A stretch of DNA of 64,000 nt. It comes from Methanoplanus sp. FWC-SCC4. GTDB lineage: Archaea; Halobacteriota; Methanomicrobia; Methanomicrobiales; Methanomicrobiaceae. Shown here one piece after another: positions 10,718 to 21,624 of this stretch; positions within the stretch are counted from its first letter, which is position 1, and each line of letters begins with the position of its first letter. The stretch is from positions 1,852,370-1,916,369 of the forward strand of contig NZ_CP043875.1 of the NCBI RefSeq assembly GCF_032878975.1, written 5' to 3'. The notes below the pieces were generated by a model, which saw only the letters and a program-made list of their open reading frames with translations, ran no database searches and was not told the DNA's origin. A program made the translations under genes and the position numbers.

Positions 10718-11320
10718 TTAATATGAGGACATTTCAATCATCGAAAGTGCCATGCCGATATTTTCACTTCCTCCAGAACTCATCGGATCACCATGTCCGG
10801 GATAAAGAGCCTTTACGTCAAGAGATGAAAGGCGCTTTATGGAAGCCTTTAATTTATCAGCATTTCCGCCGGGGAAGTCAAACCGTCCGTATCCACCGTC
10901 TGAAAACACTGTGTCCCCGGAGATTAAAAACTTCTCTTCTTTGTTATACAAACATATACCGCCAGGAGTATGACCGGGCGTGTGAATAACCAGAAGATCC
11001 TTTATTATATCCCCGTCAGAGAGCATCCTGTCAGGAACTATTCCCGGACTTCTTTCCCCGAACATCAGGGCAAGACTGGGAGTTTCATCAACAAGTCCGC
11101 CCGCATCATCCTTATGGATGCATACCTTTGCTTCGCACAAATGTGAGATCTCCTTTACGCGTGCTATATGATCGTAATGACAGTGTGTGAGTATGATGGT
11201 GTCAATATCATCCCTGAAAGGTTTGAGAGCTACCGGAGAAACTCCGGCATCCACCAAAACCGACCCGAAAACATAGGAGTTTGCAAAATACCCCTCTCCT
11301 CTTATCCAGTGAACAGACAT
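10718..11320 (-). CDS. Metallo-beta-lactamase-fold hydrolase (glyoxalase II-like)
   Basis: 200 residues from the ATG at 11320; a GTG seven codons upstream is possible but less likely. The dinuclear metal site is complete: H46-C-H48-Y-D50-H51, then GHTPGG, then GDTVFSDGG, then a final His in LYPGHGDP. No extra domain is present, so this is a small glyoxalase II-like thiolesterase/lactonase type of unknown substrate. It is transcribed divergently from thiC with only 38 bases between the start codons, so the two promoters must be compact or overlapping. Confidence 0.9.
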   Translation of the reverse strand: MSVHWIRGEGYFANSYVFGSVLVDAGVSPVALKPFRDDIDTIILTHCHYDHIARVKEISHLCEAKVCIHKDDAGGLVDETPSLALMFGERSPGIVPDRMLSDGDIIKDLLVIHTPGHTPGGICLYNKEEKFLISGDTVFSDGGYGRFDFPGGNADKLKASIKRLSSLDVKALYPGHGDPMSSGGSENIGMALSMIEMSSY

Positions 11321-11358
11321 TAAATAGTAATTTTTAGTCACAGGACAAAATCATATCC

Positions 11359-12618
11359 ATGCAGACTCTCATCGGGAAGTGCAAATCCGGCATTCCTGAA
11401 ACTGTAATTTCCGCTGCAAAAAGCGATGGAACCGATGCATCAAAGCTTGCACAAAATATTGCCAGGGGAAGGGCTGTCATTCCTGCCAACCCTCTTCGTG
11501 AACATAAACTCTGTTCAATCGGAGAAGGCTGTCCTGTAAGGGTGAACGTCAACATAGGCACATCAGGTGCAAGGTGCGATCCGGAACTTGAAATGCTCAA
11601 GGCAGAATGCGCCATTTCCGAAGGAGCAGACGCCATTATGGATCTCTCCACAGGCGGCGACCTTGAAGCTATCAGAAAGCAGATTCTCGGACTTGACACA
11701 ACAATAGGAACTGTTCCGATTTACGAGGCAGTCCGCCGTGCGGGCAGTGCACTTGATATCAGTGCCGACATACTTTTCAACGTAATCCGTGACCACTGCA
11801 AACAGGGTGTTGATTTCCTGACACTCCACTGCGGAGTCAACAAGGCAACGCTTCACTCCCTAAGGGAAGACCCGAGGGTTATGGGTGTTGTATCAAGAGG
11901 CGGTGCCTTCCATACCGCAATGATCGCATCATCCGGAGAGGAGAACCCGTTATTTTCAGAATACGACTACCTGCTTGAGATTCTTGCGGAGTATGACGTC
12001 GTCATATCCTTAGGCGACGGAATGCGCCCCGGGGCAATGGTTGACGCAGTAAAACGTGCAAAGACTGTTGAATACATAAACCTCGGAGAGCTTGCCAAAA
12101 GAGCACTTGACGCAGGAGTCCAGAGGATGATTGAAGGGCCGGGACATATTCCCGTTGACCAGATCGCCTATAACGTGAGGACGATAAAAGAGGTTACCAA
12201 TAATGCACCGCTTTATCTGTTAGGTCCGCTTGTTACCGACATTTTCCCCGGATACGATCACGTTTCAGGCGCAATCGGCGGATCTATTGCCGCGATGAAC
12301 GGAGCAGACTTCCTCTGTATGGTATCACCGTCCGAGCATCTTGCACTCCCTGACGTTTCTGACATCAGAGAGGGAACAAGGGTTGCAAAGCTTGCGGCAC
12401 ATGTCGGGGACACCGTCAGAATGAAGGATGCCTGGTTTGAGACCGGGGAAGCCGATATGGCAGAGGCACGCCGCGATCTTGACTGGAAACGCCAGTTTGA
12501 GATTGCAACGTATGGCGAACACGCAAAAAAGATACACGAACGTGACGGCGACATAGAGACATGTTCGATGTGCGGCGATCTCTGTGCTGTAAAGATTGTA
12601 AGGGAAAGTCTGTTGTAA
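11359..12618 (+). CDS. thiC: Phosphomethylpyrimidine synthase ThiC
   Basis: Radical SAM enzyme that converts aminoimidazole ribotide to HMP-phosphate, the pyrimidine of thiamine. 419 residues, the short archaeal form without the N-terminal extension of plant and bacterial ThiC. Conserved segments include CSIGEGCPVRVNVNIGTS, MDLSTGGD and EGPGHIPVDQI. The C-terminal cluster motif is CSMCGDLC (C402, C405, C409), i.e. CX2CX3C rather than the bacterial CX2CX4C; as I recall, archaeal members show this spacing. No THI-box riboswitch fits in the 38-base divergent gap. An iron-sulfur cluster and SAM are required. Confidence 0.96.
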   Translation: MQTLIGKCKSGIPETVISAAKSDGTDASKLAQNIARGRAVIPANPLREHKLCSIGEGCPVRVNVNIGTSGARCDPELEMLKAECAISEGADAIMDLSTGGDLEAIRKQILGLDTTIGTVPIYEAVRRAGSALDISADILFNVIRDHCKQGVDFLTLHCGVNKATLHSLREDPRVMGVVSRGGAFHTAMIASSGEENPLFSEYDYLLEILAEYDVVISLGDGMRPGAMVDAVKRAKTVEYINLGELAKRALDAGVQRMIEGPGHIPVDQIAYNVRTIKEVTNNAPLYLLGPLVTDIFPGYDHVSGAIGGSIAAMNGADFLCMVSPSEHLALPDVSDIREGTRVAKLAAHVGDTVRMKDAWFETGEADMAEARRDLDWKRQFEIATYGEHAKKIHERDGDIETCSMCGDLCAVKIVRESLL

Positions 12619-12644
12619 AAACAGGATTTTAATTTTTTTTATTT

Positions 12645-13046
12645 TCAGCTGATATTCAGCATTCTTATGGCAAGGTGTGCGGCGTTTGCACCGTTGTCAA
12701 CACCGACACATGCGACAGGGACACCACGCGGCATCTGGACAATCGAGAGCAGTGCATCAAGTCCTCCGAGTGTGCCTGAAACAGGAACGCCAATGACAGG
12801 TTTTTCCGTTTTTGAGGCAACGACACCCGGAAGGGCGGCTGAAAGCCCTGCGATGCAGATGAATACCTTTGCATCGGTTGTCTTTACAAACTCATCAAGC
12901 TCATCAGGGTTTCTGTGCGCCGAGATTACTTTGTATTCGTAGCTGATCCCGCTCTCATCAAGGACTGCTGATGCCTTCTTTACAATATGTTCATCAGATG
13001 CAGAACCTGCAATTAATGCAACATCACTCATGCTGTTAGTATTCAT
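12645..13046 (-). CDS. purE: 5-(Carboxyamino)imidazole ribonucleotide mutase PurE
   Basis: 133-residue PurE catalysing CO2 transfer in de novo purine synthesis. Hallmarks: the N-terminal nucleotide-binding loop IAGSASDEH, the SAHRNPDEL motif (classic PurE SAHR), and the [25 protein letters not shown] stretch read in two halves around the active site. It could also start at the internal Met at 13031, since neither start has a strong Shine-Dalgarno sequence. It converges on thiC. No purK is next to it, so whether it uses N5-CAIR (class I) or AIR plus CO2 (class II) cannot be settled here. Confidence 0.94.
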   Translation of the reverse strand: MNTNSMSDVALIAGSASDEHIVKKASAVLDESGISYEYKVISAHRNPDELDEFVKTTDAKVFICIAGLSAALPGVVASKTEKPVIGVPVSGTLGGLDALLSIVQMPRGVPVACVGVDNGANAAHLAIRMLNIS

Positions 13047-13298
13047 CCCGATGGAATTTATTATTTTAGAATCCCGGTGATTTTATTTCCGTCTGCCCGG
13101 TTATGATTATGAAAACCGGCATTCCTCAAAATATCCTGCATTAAAATGATGATTGCAGTGAATATTTTTTCACACTTTAAAAAAATTGAAAACCATTTTA
13201 AATAATAAAATATAATTTTCAACTGTTGTATCATAAGGGATAAAACCAGGGCCTTTGATACAGACAAAAACGACAGAATATTTTGGAGATGAAAAATT

Positions 13299-13379
13299 AT
13301 GTTTGACTGGCTTGGATTTGCAATAATGCTGTTAAAATTCATTACTGAAAACTGGGATTCACTTACAGGACTTTTCTAA
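13299..13379 (+). CDS. Possible 26-residue small membrane-associated protein
   Basis: Short frame encoding a hydrophobic peptide that begins MFDWLGFAIMLLKF and ends LTGLF. It has a ribosome-binding sequence, ggagatgaaaa, at proper spacing before its ATG, and is followed by a stem-loop with T-runs (13443-13461). It sits alone between purE and the class V aminotransferase. Its size and hydrophobic character suggest a small membrane peptide, but no homology can be claimed from sequence alone. Confidence 0.4.
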   Translation: MFDWLGFAIMLLKFITENWDSLTGLF

Positions 13380-13442
13380 AAAAGAAAAACCCCCTATTAT
13401 TAAACCCTGTAATTCTTATCCTGGAGATTTAAAATCCCTCGG

Positions 13443-13461
13443 AAAAAACCTCCGGTTTTTT
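13443..13461 (+). terminator. Stem-loop with T-rich tail
   Basis: Perfect inverted repeat AAAAAACC-TCC-GGTTTTTT followed by T-rich sequence through about 13480. It lies 64 bases after the small 26-codon frame and about 90 bases before the aminotransferase start, consistent with a terminator insulating the two. Confidence 0.5.
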
Positions 13462-13550
13462 ACTATTTTTACTTTTTTTATAATAGCACACCCGCAACAT
13501 AACAGATAAACTAAATTCCTTATGGGGAAAAATAGTAAGAACTGATTTTT

Positions 13551-15160
<1,610 letters not shown>

Positions 15161-15266
15161 AAAATATATATTTTTACAATATCATTTTAGCATCACTTTT
15201 TTTATCAGCAATTATCACCAATAAAAGATAATACAATTACAGACAATTTTTAAGAGGAGATAAACT

Positions 15267-15674
15267 ATGGCAATAAAACTCGGATTCGTTGTCGCAGAAT
15301 TTAACCGCGACTTAACCTATATGATGGAAATCGAAGGAGAAGAACACGCAAAATTCCTCGGAGCAGAAGTAACCGAGAGAATCTACGTCCCCGGCGCTTA
15401 CGACATGCCGCTTGCAATCAAAAAGATGCTAAAAGACGGAAAAGTCGACGCAGTCGTTACAATCGGATGTGTAATCGAGGGTGCAACCCAGCATGATGAA
15501 GTCGTTGTCCAGCATGCGGCAAGGAAAATTATCGACCTCTCACTTGAGTTTGACAAACCTGTAACACTCGGCATCTCAGGGCCCGGCATGACACGCCTTG
15601 AAGCGACCCAGAGAATTGACTATGCAAAGCGTGCTGTCGAATCTGCTGTAAAACTCGTTAAAAGATTGGAATGA
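15267..15674 (+). CDS. ribH: 6,7-Dimethyl-8-ribityllumazine synthase
   Basis: 135-residue lumazine synthase that condenses a pyrimidinedione with dihydroxybutanone phosphate. Conserved motifs: [10 protein letters not shown] at the N-terminus, [12 protein letters not shown], and [13 protein letters not shown] with the active-site His. aagaggaga precedes the ATG. It forms the penultimate step of riboflavin/F420-chromophore chemistry together with ribC. The last four bases overlap the next aminotransferase gene (ATGA), so those two are translationally coupled. Confidence 0.95.
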   Translation: MAIKLGFVVAEFNRDLTYMMEIEGEEHAKFLGAEVTERIYVPGAYDMPLAIKKMLKDGKVDAVVTIGCVIEGATQHDEVVVQHAARKIIDLSLEFDKPVTLGISGPGMTRLEATQRIDYAKRAVESAVKLVKRLE

Positions 15675-16801
15675 AGAGCCTCTCTTTAAAAATATCAGGA
15701 ATACCACCCTCGGCCACAATCGAGATTACCGACAAGGCAAGACGGATGAAGGCCGAAGGGACTGATGTCATATCCCTCTCCATAGGGGAGCCGGACTTTG
15801 ACACACCAAAACATATTACAGATGCATGTATCAGGGCTCTTTTGGAAGGAAAAACCCACTACGAAGCAAGTCAGGGACTTCTGGAACTCAGGGAAGCGAT
15901 AGCAGACAAGCTGAAGGCTGAGAATTCAATAGAAACCTCCGCTGCTGAGATTATCGTATCATGCGGTGCCAAGGACACAATCTACGAGGCAATGGAGGCC
16001 TGCGTAAATCCCGGAGATGAGGTCTTAATCCTTGATCCGTCATGGGTCAGCTATGAACCGGCAGTAAAAATCGCCGACGGAAACCCCGTGCACCATTCCC
16101 TGAGACAGAGCGATTTTCAGGTTGACGACTCGGTTCTTGAAAAGATCAACAGCAAAACCAAGATGATTGTCTTCAACACCCCGTCAAACCCGACAGGATC
16201 TGTTCTCGGAATGGAATCACTGCGTTTGCTAAAGGATGTCTGTGAGGACAATGACCTAATAGCCCTCTCTGATGAGATCTATGAGAAGCTCATCTATGAC
16301 AAAGAGCACATCTCGATTGCATCCCTAGGCGACATGCACGAGAGAACAATCACTGTCAACGGATTCTCAAAGGCATATGCAATGACAGGGTGGAGAATAG
16401 GCTATGCAGCAGCTCCCCTGCCGATATTAAAGCAAATGACAAAGGTTCAGCAGCACACAATAAGCCACCCCGCAACATTTGCGATGTGGGGTGCGGTTGA
16501 GGCACTGAGGGGTGACCAGTCCTGTGTTGAGGATATGAGGCAGGAGTTTGACAAACGTCGCAGATACCTGATTGGTGCGTTAAACGACATAGGGTACAAA
16601 ACAGCACCTGCAGACGGTGCGTTCTATGCATTTGTCAACATTGACGGTGATGATATGGCAGTGAGTGCGAAGTGGCTTGATGAGGGCCATGTCGCAACAA
16701 CTCCGGGTACTGCATTCAATGCACCCGGCTGGATACGCATCTCATACGCTGCTGACATGAACACATTAAAAGAGGCAGTCCGCCGTATAGGCGAACTCTG
16801 A
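15671..16801 (+). CDS. Class I PLP aminotransferase (aspartate aminotransferase-like)
   Basis: 376 residues. Fold-type I aminotransferase with the AspAT layout: [13 protein letters not shown] at the N-terminus, [37 protein letters not shown], the PLP lysine in [17 protein letters not shown], and a late arginine (WIRISYA) that would bind the substrate carboxylate. Coupled to ribH by a four-base overlap. Besides aspartate, an enzyme of this kind is needed to turn cysteate into sulfopyruvate for coenzyme M (genes at 49357-55133); this protein is a candidate, but nothing in the sequence proves it. Confidence 0.93.
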   Translation: MKSLSLKISGIPPSATIEITDKARRMKAEGTDVISLSIGEPDFDTPKHITDACIRALLEGKTHYEASQGLLELREAIADKLKAENSIETSAAEIIVSCGAKDTIYEAMEACVNPGDEVLILDPSWVSYEPAVKIADGNPVHHSLRQSDFQVDDSVLEKINSKTKMIVFNTPSNPTGSVLGMESLRLLKDVCEDNDLIALSDEIYEKLIYDKEHISIASLGDMHERTITVNGFSKAYAMTGWRIGYAAAPLPILKQMTKVQQHTISHPATFAMWGAVEALRGDQSCVEDMRQEFDKRRRYLIGALNDIGYKTAPADGAFYAFVNIDGDDMAVSAKWLDEGHVATTPGTAFNAPGWIRISYAADMNTLKEAVRRIGEL

Positions 16802-16826
16802 ATACATATTTTTTTCAGGATTCCTG

Positions 16827-17537
16827 ATGGCAGACATTACTTCCAAAATTACCGGATTTTTTGAAGGTCTTTCACCGGGGAAAAAACTTTTATTAAACCT
16901 TTCAGCACCCTTCATACTCGGCGGAGCATACTTTTCAATGCTTTTTGTGGCACTCCCTTTCGGGATGTTTGAAAAGCTGATGGGTTTAATGGTCATAAAC
17001 CTCATCCCTCCGGCAGGAAAGGAGTCGGTAATTCCCCTCGGGATTGCACTTGGCATACCGTGGTGGATAATCGCTTCATCGACTGCAATGATGGACGTAT
17101 GTGCAGGTCTTTTCATGGCCCTGAACTTTGATCTGGCAACAAAAATCCCATTCCTCGGCCCCTGGATCAGTGGATTTATGGACAGCGGAGAGGCTTTCTT
17201 TAAAAAACGTCCATGGATTGAACGGCTCTCCGAGGCAGGACTTGTTGTCTTTGTAATGGTGCCTTTCCAGGGGTCAGGGGGTGTCGGTGGCACTCTTGTC
17301 GGGCGAATGCTTGGAATGCCAAAAATGAAAGTTTTTTTCTCAATAGCAATCGGTGCATTCCTTGGATCATACCTGATTGCCCTCGGTTTTGAATATGTGA
17401 TAATGCTCTTCAAAACAGATCTCATGGCTGCAGTGGCAGTTGTCCTTTTGGTTATAGCAATAGCGGCCGCAGTATATTTTTACAGAAGAAAAAGCTCCAG
17501 AAAACTAAGAAGCATCCCCATAAAAAAGAAGAAATAA
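16827..17537 (+). CDS. COG2426-like small multidrug export membrane protein, copy 1
   Basis: 236-residue integral membrane protein with about five hydrophobic segments. The loop IPPAGKESVIPLGIALGIPWW and the later VPFQGSGGVGG pattern resemble the COG2426/small multidrug exporter family. The C-terminus is basic (RRKSSRKLRS). A close paralogue follows at 17791; both share the PPAGKESVIP and NFDLA(T/L)KIP words. True substrates of this family are not established. The gene starts 25 bases after the aminotransferase stop and may belong to the same transcript. Confidence 0.75.
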   Translation: MADITSKITGFFEGLSPGKKLLLNLSAPFILGGAYFSMLFVALPFGMFEKLMGLMVINLIPPAGKESVIPLGIALGIPWWIIASSTAMMDVCAGLFMALNFDLATKIPFLGPWISGFMDSGEAFFKKRPWIERLSEAGLVVFVMVPFQGSGGVGGTLVGRMLGMPKMKVFFSIAIGAFLGSYLIALGFEYVIMLFKTDLMAAVAVVLLVIAIAAAVYFYRRKSSRKLRSIPIKKKK

Positions 17538-17790
17538 TCACCCTGAGATAATTTCTCACCTGTATTTTTTAAATTTCATCTGAAATCAGCGAAAAGCTGT
17601 TTTAAATAACAGATAATAATGACTAAAAAGAGATTTTACATAGATACAACAAACTGCCTTTATACTTTCGGAAATGAATGAAAAATCCCGAACATACAGG
17701 CATTCAATATCATCTTTTACTCTTGTCAACAGACTCTTCTGCCACATTAAGGATAGCAATTTATCTACATTTAATTACCACTTCTAAGAA

Positions 17791-18501
17791 ATGGAAGGAG
17801 CATCCCCCATATGTTTGGGTAATATGTCACATGCAGGAATGCTTCTTTTTAAACTGACAGTTCCCTTCCTTTTACTCGGTGGATATTGCCTCCTGATGTA
17901 TGCAGCACTCCCCTATGAGGTATATGTTGCACTCATGGGGATGATGTTCATATACTTCATTCCCCCCGCAGGGAAGGAATCCGTCATACCAATCGGGATA
18001 TCACTCGGCATTCCATGGTGGATTCTTGCATTCTCGCTTGCACTTACAGACATACTCTCAACCCTCTTTATGCTGCTCAACTTTGATCTGGCGCTTAAGA
18101 TACCGGTTCTCGGAGACAGATTCATGAAATCATTCATGGAGCACGGGGAGACATTCTTCCACAAACACCGATGGGTTGAGAGGCTTTCAACAATAGGCCT
18201 CGGCATAGTTGTGATGGTTCCGATGCAGGGCACAGGAGGGGTTGCAACACCCATTCTTGGAAGAATAATCGGGATGACTCCTCAAAAAATTTTCATTGCC
18301 GTTGTATCCGGTTCACTATTCGGATGTTACGCAATTGCAATCGGAACAGAATATATCCGGCAGCTTTTCCTGATAGACATAAAATACGGGGCTGCCGCCG
18401 TATTAATCCTGATAATTGCAATCATATCGGGATACATATTATGGAACAAAAAACAGAGAAAATTAAAGGAGAAATCTCCGAAATCAAACATTTTCCAGTA
18501 A
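17791..18501 (+). CDS. COG2426-like small multidrug export membrane protein, copy 2
   Basis: Up to 236 residues and a paralogue of the preceding gene (shared PPAGKESVIP and (V)PMQGTGG motifs and hydrophobic layout). The start is uncertain: ATG at 17791, TTG at 17815 or ATG at 17824, with ggaaggag at 17793-17800 pointing to one of the later starts. The downstream ArsC-like gene begins two bases after its stop, so transport and phosphatase functions are probably coupled. That pairing suggests export of an oxyanion or a reduced product. The function is inferred from context. Confidence 0.75.
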   Translation: MEGASPICLGNMSHAGMLLFKLTVPFLLLGGYCLLMYAALPYEVYVALMGMMFIYFIPPAGKESVIPIGISLGIPWWILAFSLALTDILSTLFMLLNFDLALKIPVLGDRFMKSFMEHGETFFHKHRWVERLSTIGLGIVVMVPMQGTGGVATPILGRIIGMTPQKIFIAVVSGSLFGCYAIAIGTEYIRQLFLIDIKYGAAAVLILIIAIISGYILWNKKQRKLKEKSPKSNIFQ

Positions 18502-18503
18502 AC

Positions 18504-18911
18504 ATGAAGAGCCTGAAAAAATCTGTTTTGTTTGTCTGCACATACAATTCCGCACGATCCCCGATGGCTGAAGGGATACTAAAAAACCTGTACGGTGACA
18601 GATATGAGTCATTTAGTGCAGGTCTTTACCTGGGCGAGACTGACAAAAGGGCAGTTGCCGTTCTGGCTGAATCGGGAATCGATATAAAAGAGCACAAACC
18701 TCAGACACTCGGAATGGTTTCTGATAAAAAGTTTGATTATATTGTCTTTTTATGTGAAAATGCACACATGTCTGCCCATTACCTTCCGGAGTCAAAACAG
18801 ACGGTGATACACTATGTAAATGTGCCGGCCGGTTTTGGAGATGACGGACTTTCAGGATTCAGGATGCTTCGCGAGAGTCTTTCTGACTGGATAAACATTT
18901 ACTTCAGTTAA
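18504..18911 (+). CDS. Low-molecular-weight phosphatase / arsenate reductase-like protein
   Basis: 135 residues from the ATG at 18504, two bases after the membrane protein stop (an earlier in-frame ATG at 18441 overlaps that gene). The P-loop CTYNSARS (C12 to R18, CX5R) is the catalytic loop of low-molecular-weight tyrosine phosphatases and thioredoxin-type ArsC. The usual Asp-Pro general-acid loop is not seen; the equivalent region reads VNVPAGFGDD. The protein may therefore be catalytically altered. The two members of this family here (see 18960) differ in this loop. Confidence 0.82.
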   Translation: MKSLKKSVLFVCTYNSARSPMAEGILKNLYGDRYESFSAGLYLGETDKRAVAVLAESGIDIKEHKPQTLGMVSDKKFDYIVFLCENAHMSAHYLPESKQTVIHYVNVPAGFGDDGLSGFRMLRESLSDWINIYFS

Positions 18912-18959
18912 AAAAACAAATTAAAATAACATAAAAAAATATCCGGATGTAAGGTAAAA

Positions 18960-19376
18960 ATGACGGAAAAAAAGGATATTCTCTTCATCTGCAACCATAA
19001 CGCCGGCAGATCACAAATGGCCGAGGCGTTTTTGAATAACCGCTACGGCAATAAATATCAGGCTTTTAGTGCGGGAGTAAACCCGTCAGAAGAGATTAAC
19101 AAAATCACAATCAGTGTTTTAAAAGAGTCAGGGATTGATATCTCGGATAAAAAAACAAAAAATATCTCTGAATTTAACGGCAAAGTGTTTGACACAGTTG
19201 TATTAATGTGCGACTGCGAACGTGAATCAGTTGAATTCCCAAAAACAGAGAATTTTATCAGAAAGGTCTTTTCAGATCCGTATGTTTTCAGCGGAAACAA
19301 GGATGAGATCACAAAAGGGTTTAGAAACGTAAGGGATGACATATCAGGCTGGATTGACGAGACATTCAGAAAATAA
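18960..19376 (+). CDS. Arsenate reductase ArsC-like (low-molecular-weight phosphatase family)
   Basis: 138 residues with the P-loop CNHNAGRS (C11 to R17, CX5R) and a downstream SDPYVF segment that supplies the Asp-Pro acid loop missing in the neighbour. Further cysteines are in VLMCDCERE, matching the redox cysteines of thioredoxin-linked ArsC. Reduction of arsenate to arsenite, or a tyrosine-phosphatase role, are both possible. It lies between the exporter-like/ArsC pair and a cysteine-rich protein on the same strand. Confidence 0.85.
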   Translation: MTEKKDILFICNHNAGRSQMAEAFLNNRYGNKYQAFSAGVNPSEEINKITISVLKESGIDISDKKTKNISEFNGKVFDTVVLMCDCERESVEFPKTENFIRKVFSDPYVFSGNKDEITKGFRNVRDDISGWIDETFRK

Positions 19377-19394
19377 AATATCGGTGATATCAAT

Positions 19395-19769
19395 ATGAAA
19401 GAGATTCTTATACAGCTCAGATGCAAAGACGACCCCACACAGCCGCCACTAAGATGCCCTGATACGGGAAGGACGGTAAAGGAAGTAACCGAAGATTTAA
19501 AGACAATTGCGGAGGGAAAAGGATTTTCACTGAAACTTCAGGAGACAACGGATAAAATTTCTGAGAGATTCGAAGAGTCTCTTATGGCAATAAACGGTCT
19601 TTCACTCGAAGAAATAACACCCCTCCCTGACCCACGGAAATACTGCGGAATGGCATGCTCAGGCTGTGGAGGCGGTGACAATGATTCATGTCAGCAGGGT
19701 TTTTACCGTGAGATACCCGAATCAGTTCTCAGGCTTGCTGTAATGAAACAGATGAAAAATAATCTTTAA
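19395..19769 (+). CDS. Cysteine-rich protein, resembles DUF2703
   Basis: 124 residues. Cysteines come in clusters: one near the start (RCKDD ... LRCPDTGRT) and one late, CGMACSGCGGGDNDSC. The pattern (a cysteine/Thr/Gly segment, a central helix pair, then a Cys-Gly cluster and a FYREIP-type ending) is reminiscent of DUF2703 proteins, which I recall near metal/metalloid genes. That comparison is from memory and should be confirmed by HMM search. It closes the exporter/ArsC unit, 18 bases after the previous gene, and may bind a metal or thiol-reactive compound. Confidence 0.6.
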   Translation: MKEILIQLRCKDDPTQPPLRCPDTGRTVKEVTEDLKTIAEGKGFSLKLQETTDKISERFEESLMAINGLSLEEITPLPDPRKYCGMACSGCGGGDNDSCQQGFYREIPESVLRLAVMKQMKNNL

Positions 19770-19921
19770 AAATATCAATATTCAAAAACCTGATATCCTT
19801 TTTTAATTTCAGAATCATTTATTCTGTTTTATATCTCCGGCAGGCCTATATAAAAATATATAAAACCTGAGAATAACCACTTTTCACATTAATCAAAAAA
19901 AAGATACAAGGGAGATATAAT

Positions 19922-20788
19922 ATGAAAGCAACAGCAATCACGGCAATTACCCTGATGCTTGCAGTCAGCATAATTTTTACAGCCGGCTGCATCTCATCAT
20001 CCGACACAACAGAAAAGAATGTTGTAATCGTCAAGACCCAGGAGACAACCCTTCAACCCGTTTCATATGACGACTCACAGGTCCAGTACAGTGACGTAAA
20101 CGGAGTTACTATTGCATACCGTGAATTCGGAACGGAAAATAAAGAACCGCTGCTTATGATTATCGGATTCGGCGGCGTTATGGAAGACTGGAATACCACT
20201 TTTATCGGTATCCTTTCTGAGAAATATCATGTTTTCCTGTATGATCACAGGGGTATTGGAAAGAGTACTGATGTTGAAGAACAGTTTACCATATCACAGC
20301 TCTCGGACGATGCGGCAGATCTGATCACTGCACTTGGATATGAGAAGATGAATATCTACGGTGTTTCAATGGGATCAACAGTCTCACAGCGGCTTTTAAT
20401 CGATCACCCTGATAAAGTGAGAAAAGCCGTACTCTCCTCTGCCGCATACAGTTCCAACATTCCTGAAACGGAGAAGCTGCACGGACTCTTGAAAGATGCG
20501 GCAGAAAACCCTGATTCTCCAAAAGGAGTGCAAAAAGAGGCTGTCGCAAACCTTCTGTACGAAGGCAGCTATGACGGTCTTTCAGGGATCACAAATGATG
20601 TCATGCTTATCACAGGCACAGCAGACGACATAACCCCGCAGTCGGTTGCAGTGGATATCGCAGACAAAATTGACGGTTCATGGCTTGTCAGGTTCAAAGG
20701 CATTCCACATGTGGGTTCATCCTATGCACCGGAAGAATACGGGCAGATTGTAACAACATTCCTGGAGATGGATGAATCTCCGGCTTAA
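19922..20788 (+). CDS. Lipoprotein-anchored alpha/beta hydrolase
   Basis: 288 residues. An N-terminal hydrophobic stretch ends in a lipobox-like TAGC (Cys about residue 23), so the protein is probably lipid-anchored outside the membrane. The alpha/beta hydrolase fold follows: HDHRG-type loop (YDHRGIGKS), nucleophile elbow GVSMGS, acid GTADDITP, and His in IPHVGSSY. This is a complete Ser-Asp-His triad. The sequence is closest to general peptidase/epoxide/haloalkane-like hydrolases; the substrate is unknown. ggagata precedes the ATG. Confidence 0.85.
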   Translation: MKATAITAITLMLAVSIIFTAGCISSSDTTEKNVVIVKTQETTLQPVSYDDSQVQYSDVNGVTIAYREFGTENKEPLLMIIGFGGVMEDWNTTFIGILSEKYHVFLYDHRGIGKSTDVEEQFTISQLSDDAADLITALGYEKMNIYGVSMGSTVSQRLLIDHPDKVRKAVLSSAAYSSNIPETEKLHGLLKDAAENPDSPKGVQKEAVANLLYEGSYDGLSGITNDVMLITGTADDITPQSVAVDIADKIDGSWLVRFKGIPHVGSSYAPEEYGQIVTTFLEMDESPA

Positions 20789-20958
20789 ATATATATTTTT
20801 AAAATTCAGAACAATTTTTCCAGAGGGACAACTATTTCTCCGGGCATTCAAAACAAAAACCTGAGTCTGAATCGGGTATGTGTTTACTAAAATAAATCAA
20901 CGGGGGGATTAAACGCATCCATACAATTTATATAAAGAATCTGTTGATAATAAAAGAC

Positions 20959-21594
20959 ATGATTCCAGTAAAAGATATTCTTTTATCACCAAAGAATTTT
21001 TTTGAGTCGTTTTGCAAACAGGAGGACAGCCTGAAGGCCCCGATAGTAATTATATTAATTCTGGCTGTAATCGCTTCGCTTACAGCAGTTATATCCGCAT
21101 CCATAACAGGTGCATTCCTGCCCCCGGAAGCGGAATTCATGAAGCCTGTCATTTCAGTCATAACATTTGCTGTTACAATCATAATGACATTCATATTATG
21201 GGTAATTTTTGCAGCAATATTTCACGGAATATCGGCCCTCTTCAAAGGAACGGGCTCTTTTAACAAAACTCTTGCAATCACCTCCTACGGATACATCCCG
21301 CAGATCATCTCAGGCCTTATCACATCAGTGCTTACATACATGCACATTTCATCAATTACGGTTGTACCAACAACCAATCCTGAACAGATACAGGCTTACG
21401 TTGAGATGATATCATCCGGCCCTATGATTACGGCAATATCTGTAATCAGCATTGTATTTTTACTATGGAGCGCAAACATATGGCTGTTCGGAATTAAGGA
21501 GTGCAGAAAAATCAGCATGAGAGATGCCGCAATAACAGTCGGAGTCCCTGTAATTCTGTACATTTTATTTATCCTTGGAACACTACTGATGTAA
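20959..21594 (+). CDS. Yip1-domain membrane protein
   Basis: About 211 residues from the ATG at 20959 (a TTG at 20944 would add five residues). The sequence DILLSPKNFFESF is a typical Yip1/YIF1-type start, followed by about five hydrophobic segments. It has no catalytic residues. Yip1-domain proteins are common and uncharacterised in methanogens; a relative is at 61493 on the other strand. The gene lies 30 bases before a COG1361 protein and may be co-transcribed with it. Confidence 0.75.
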   Translation: MIPVKDILLSPKNFFESFCKQEDSLKAPIVIILILAVIASLTAVISASITGAFLPPEAEFMKPVISVITFAVTIIMTFILWVIFAAIFHGISALFKGTGSFNKTLAITSYGYIPQIISGLITSVLTYMHISSITVVPTTNPEQIQAYVEMISSGPMITAISVISIVFLLWSANIWLFGIKECRKISMRDAAITVGVPVILYILFILGTLLM

Positions 21595-21624
21595 ATTCCA
21601 TGATAAAAACCGGAGATAATCTAT

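Noticed and set aside
11321-11358. Thiamine riboswitch before thiC
   Set aside because: Only 38 bases separate the two divergent start codons, too short for a THI-box.
13061-13342. 93-residue minus-strand frame
   Set aside because: It has no ribosome-binding site, an unusual composition, and covers the region of the better-supported small plus-strand gene.
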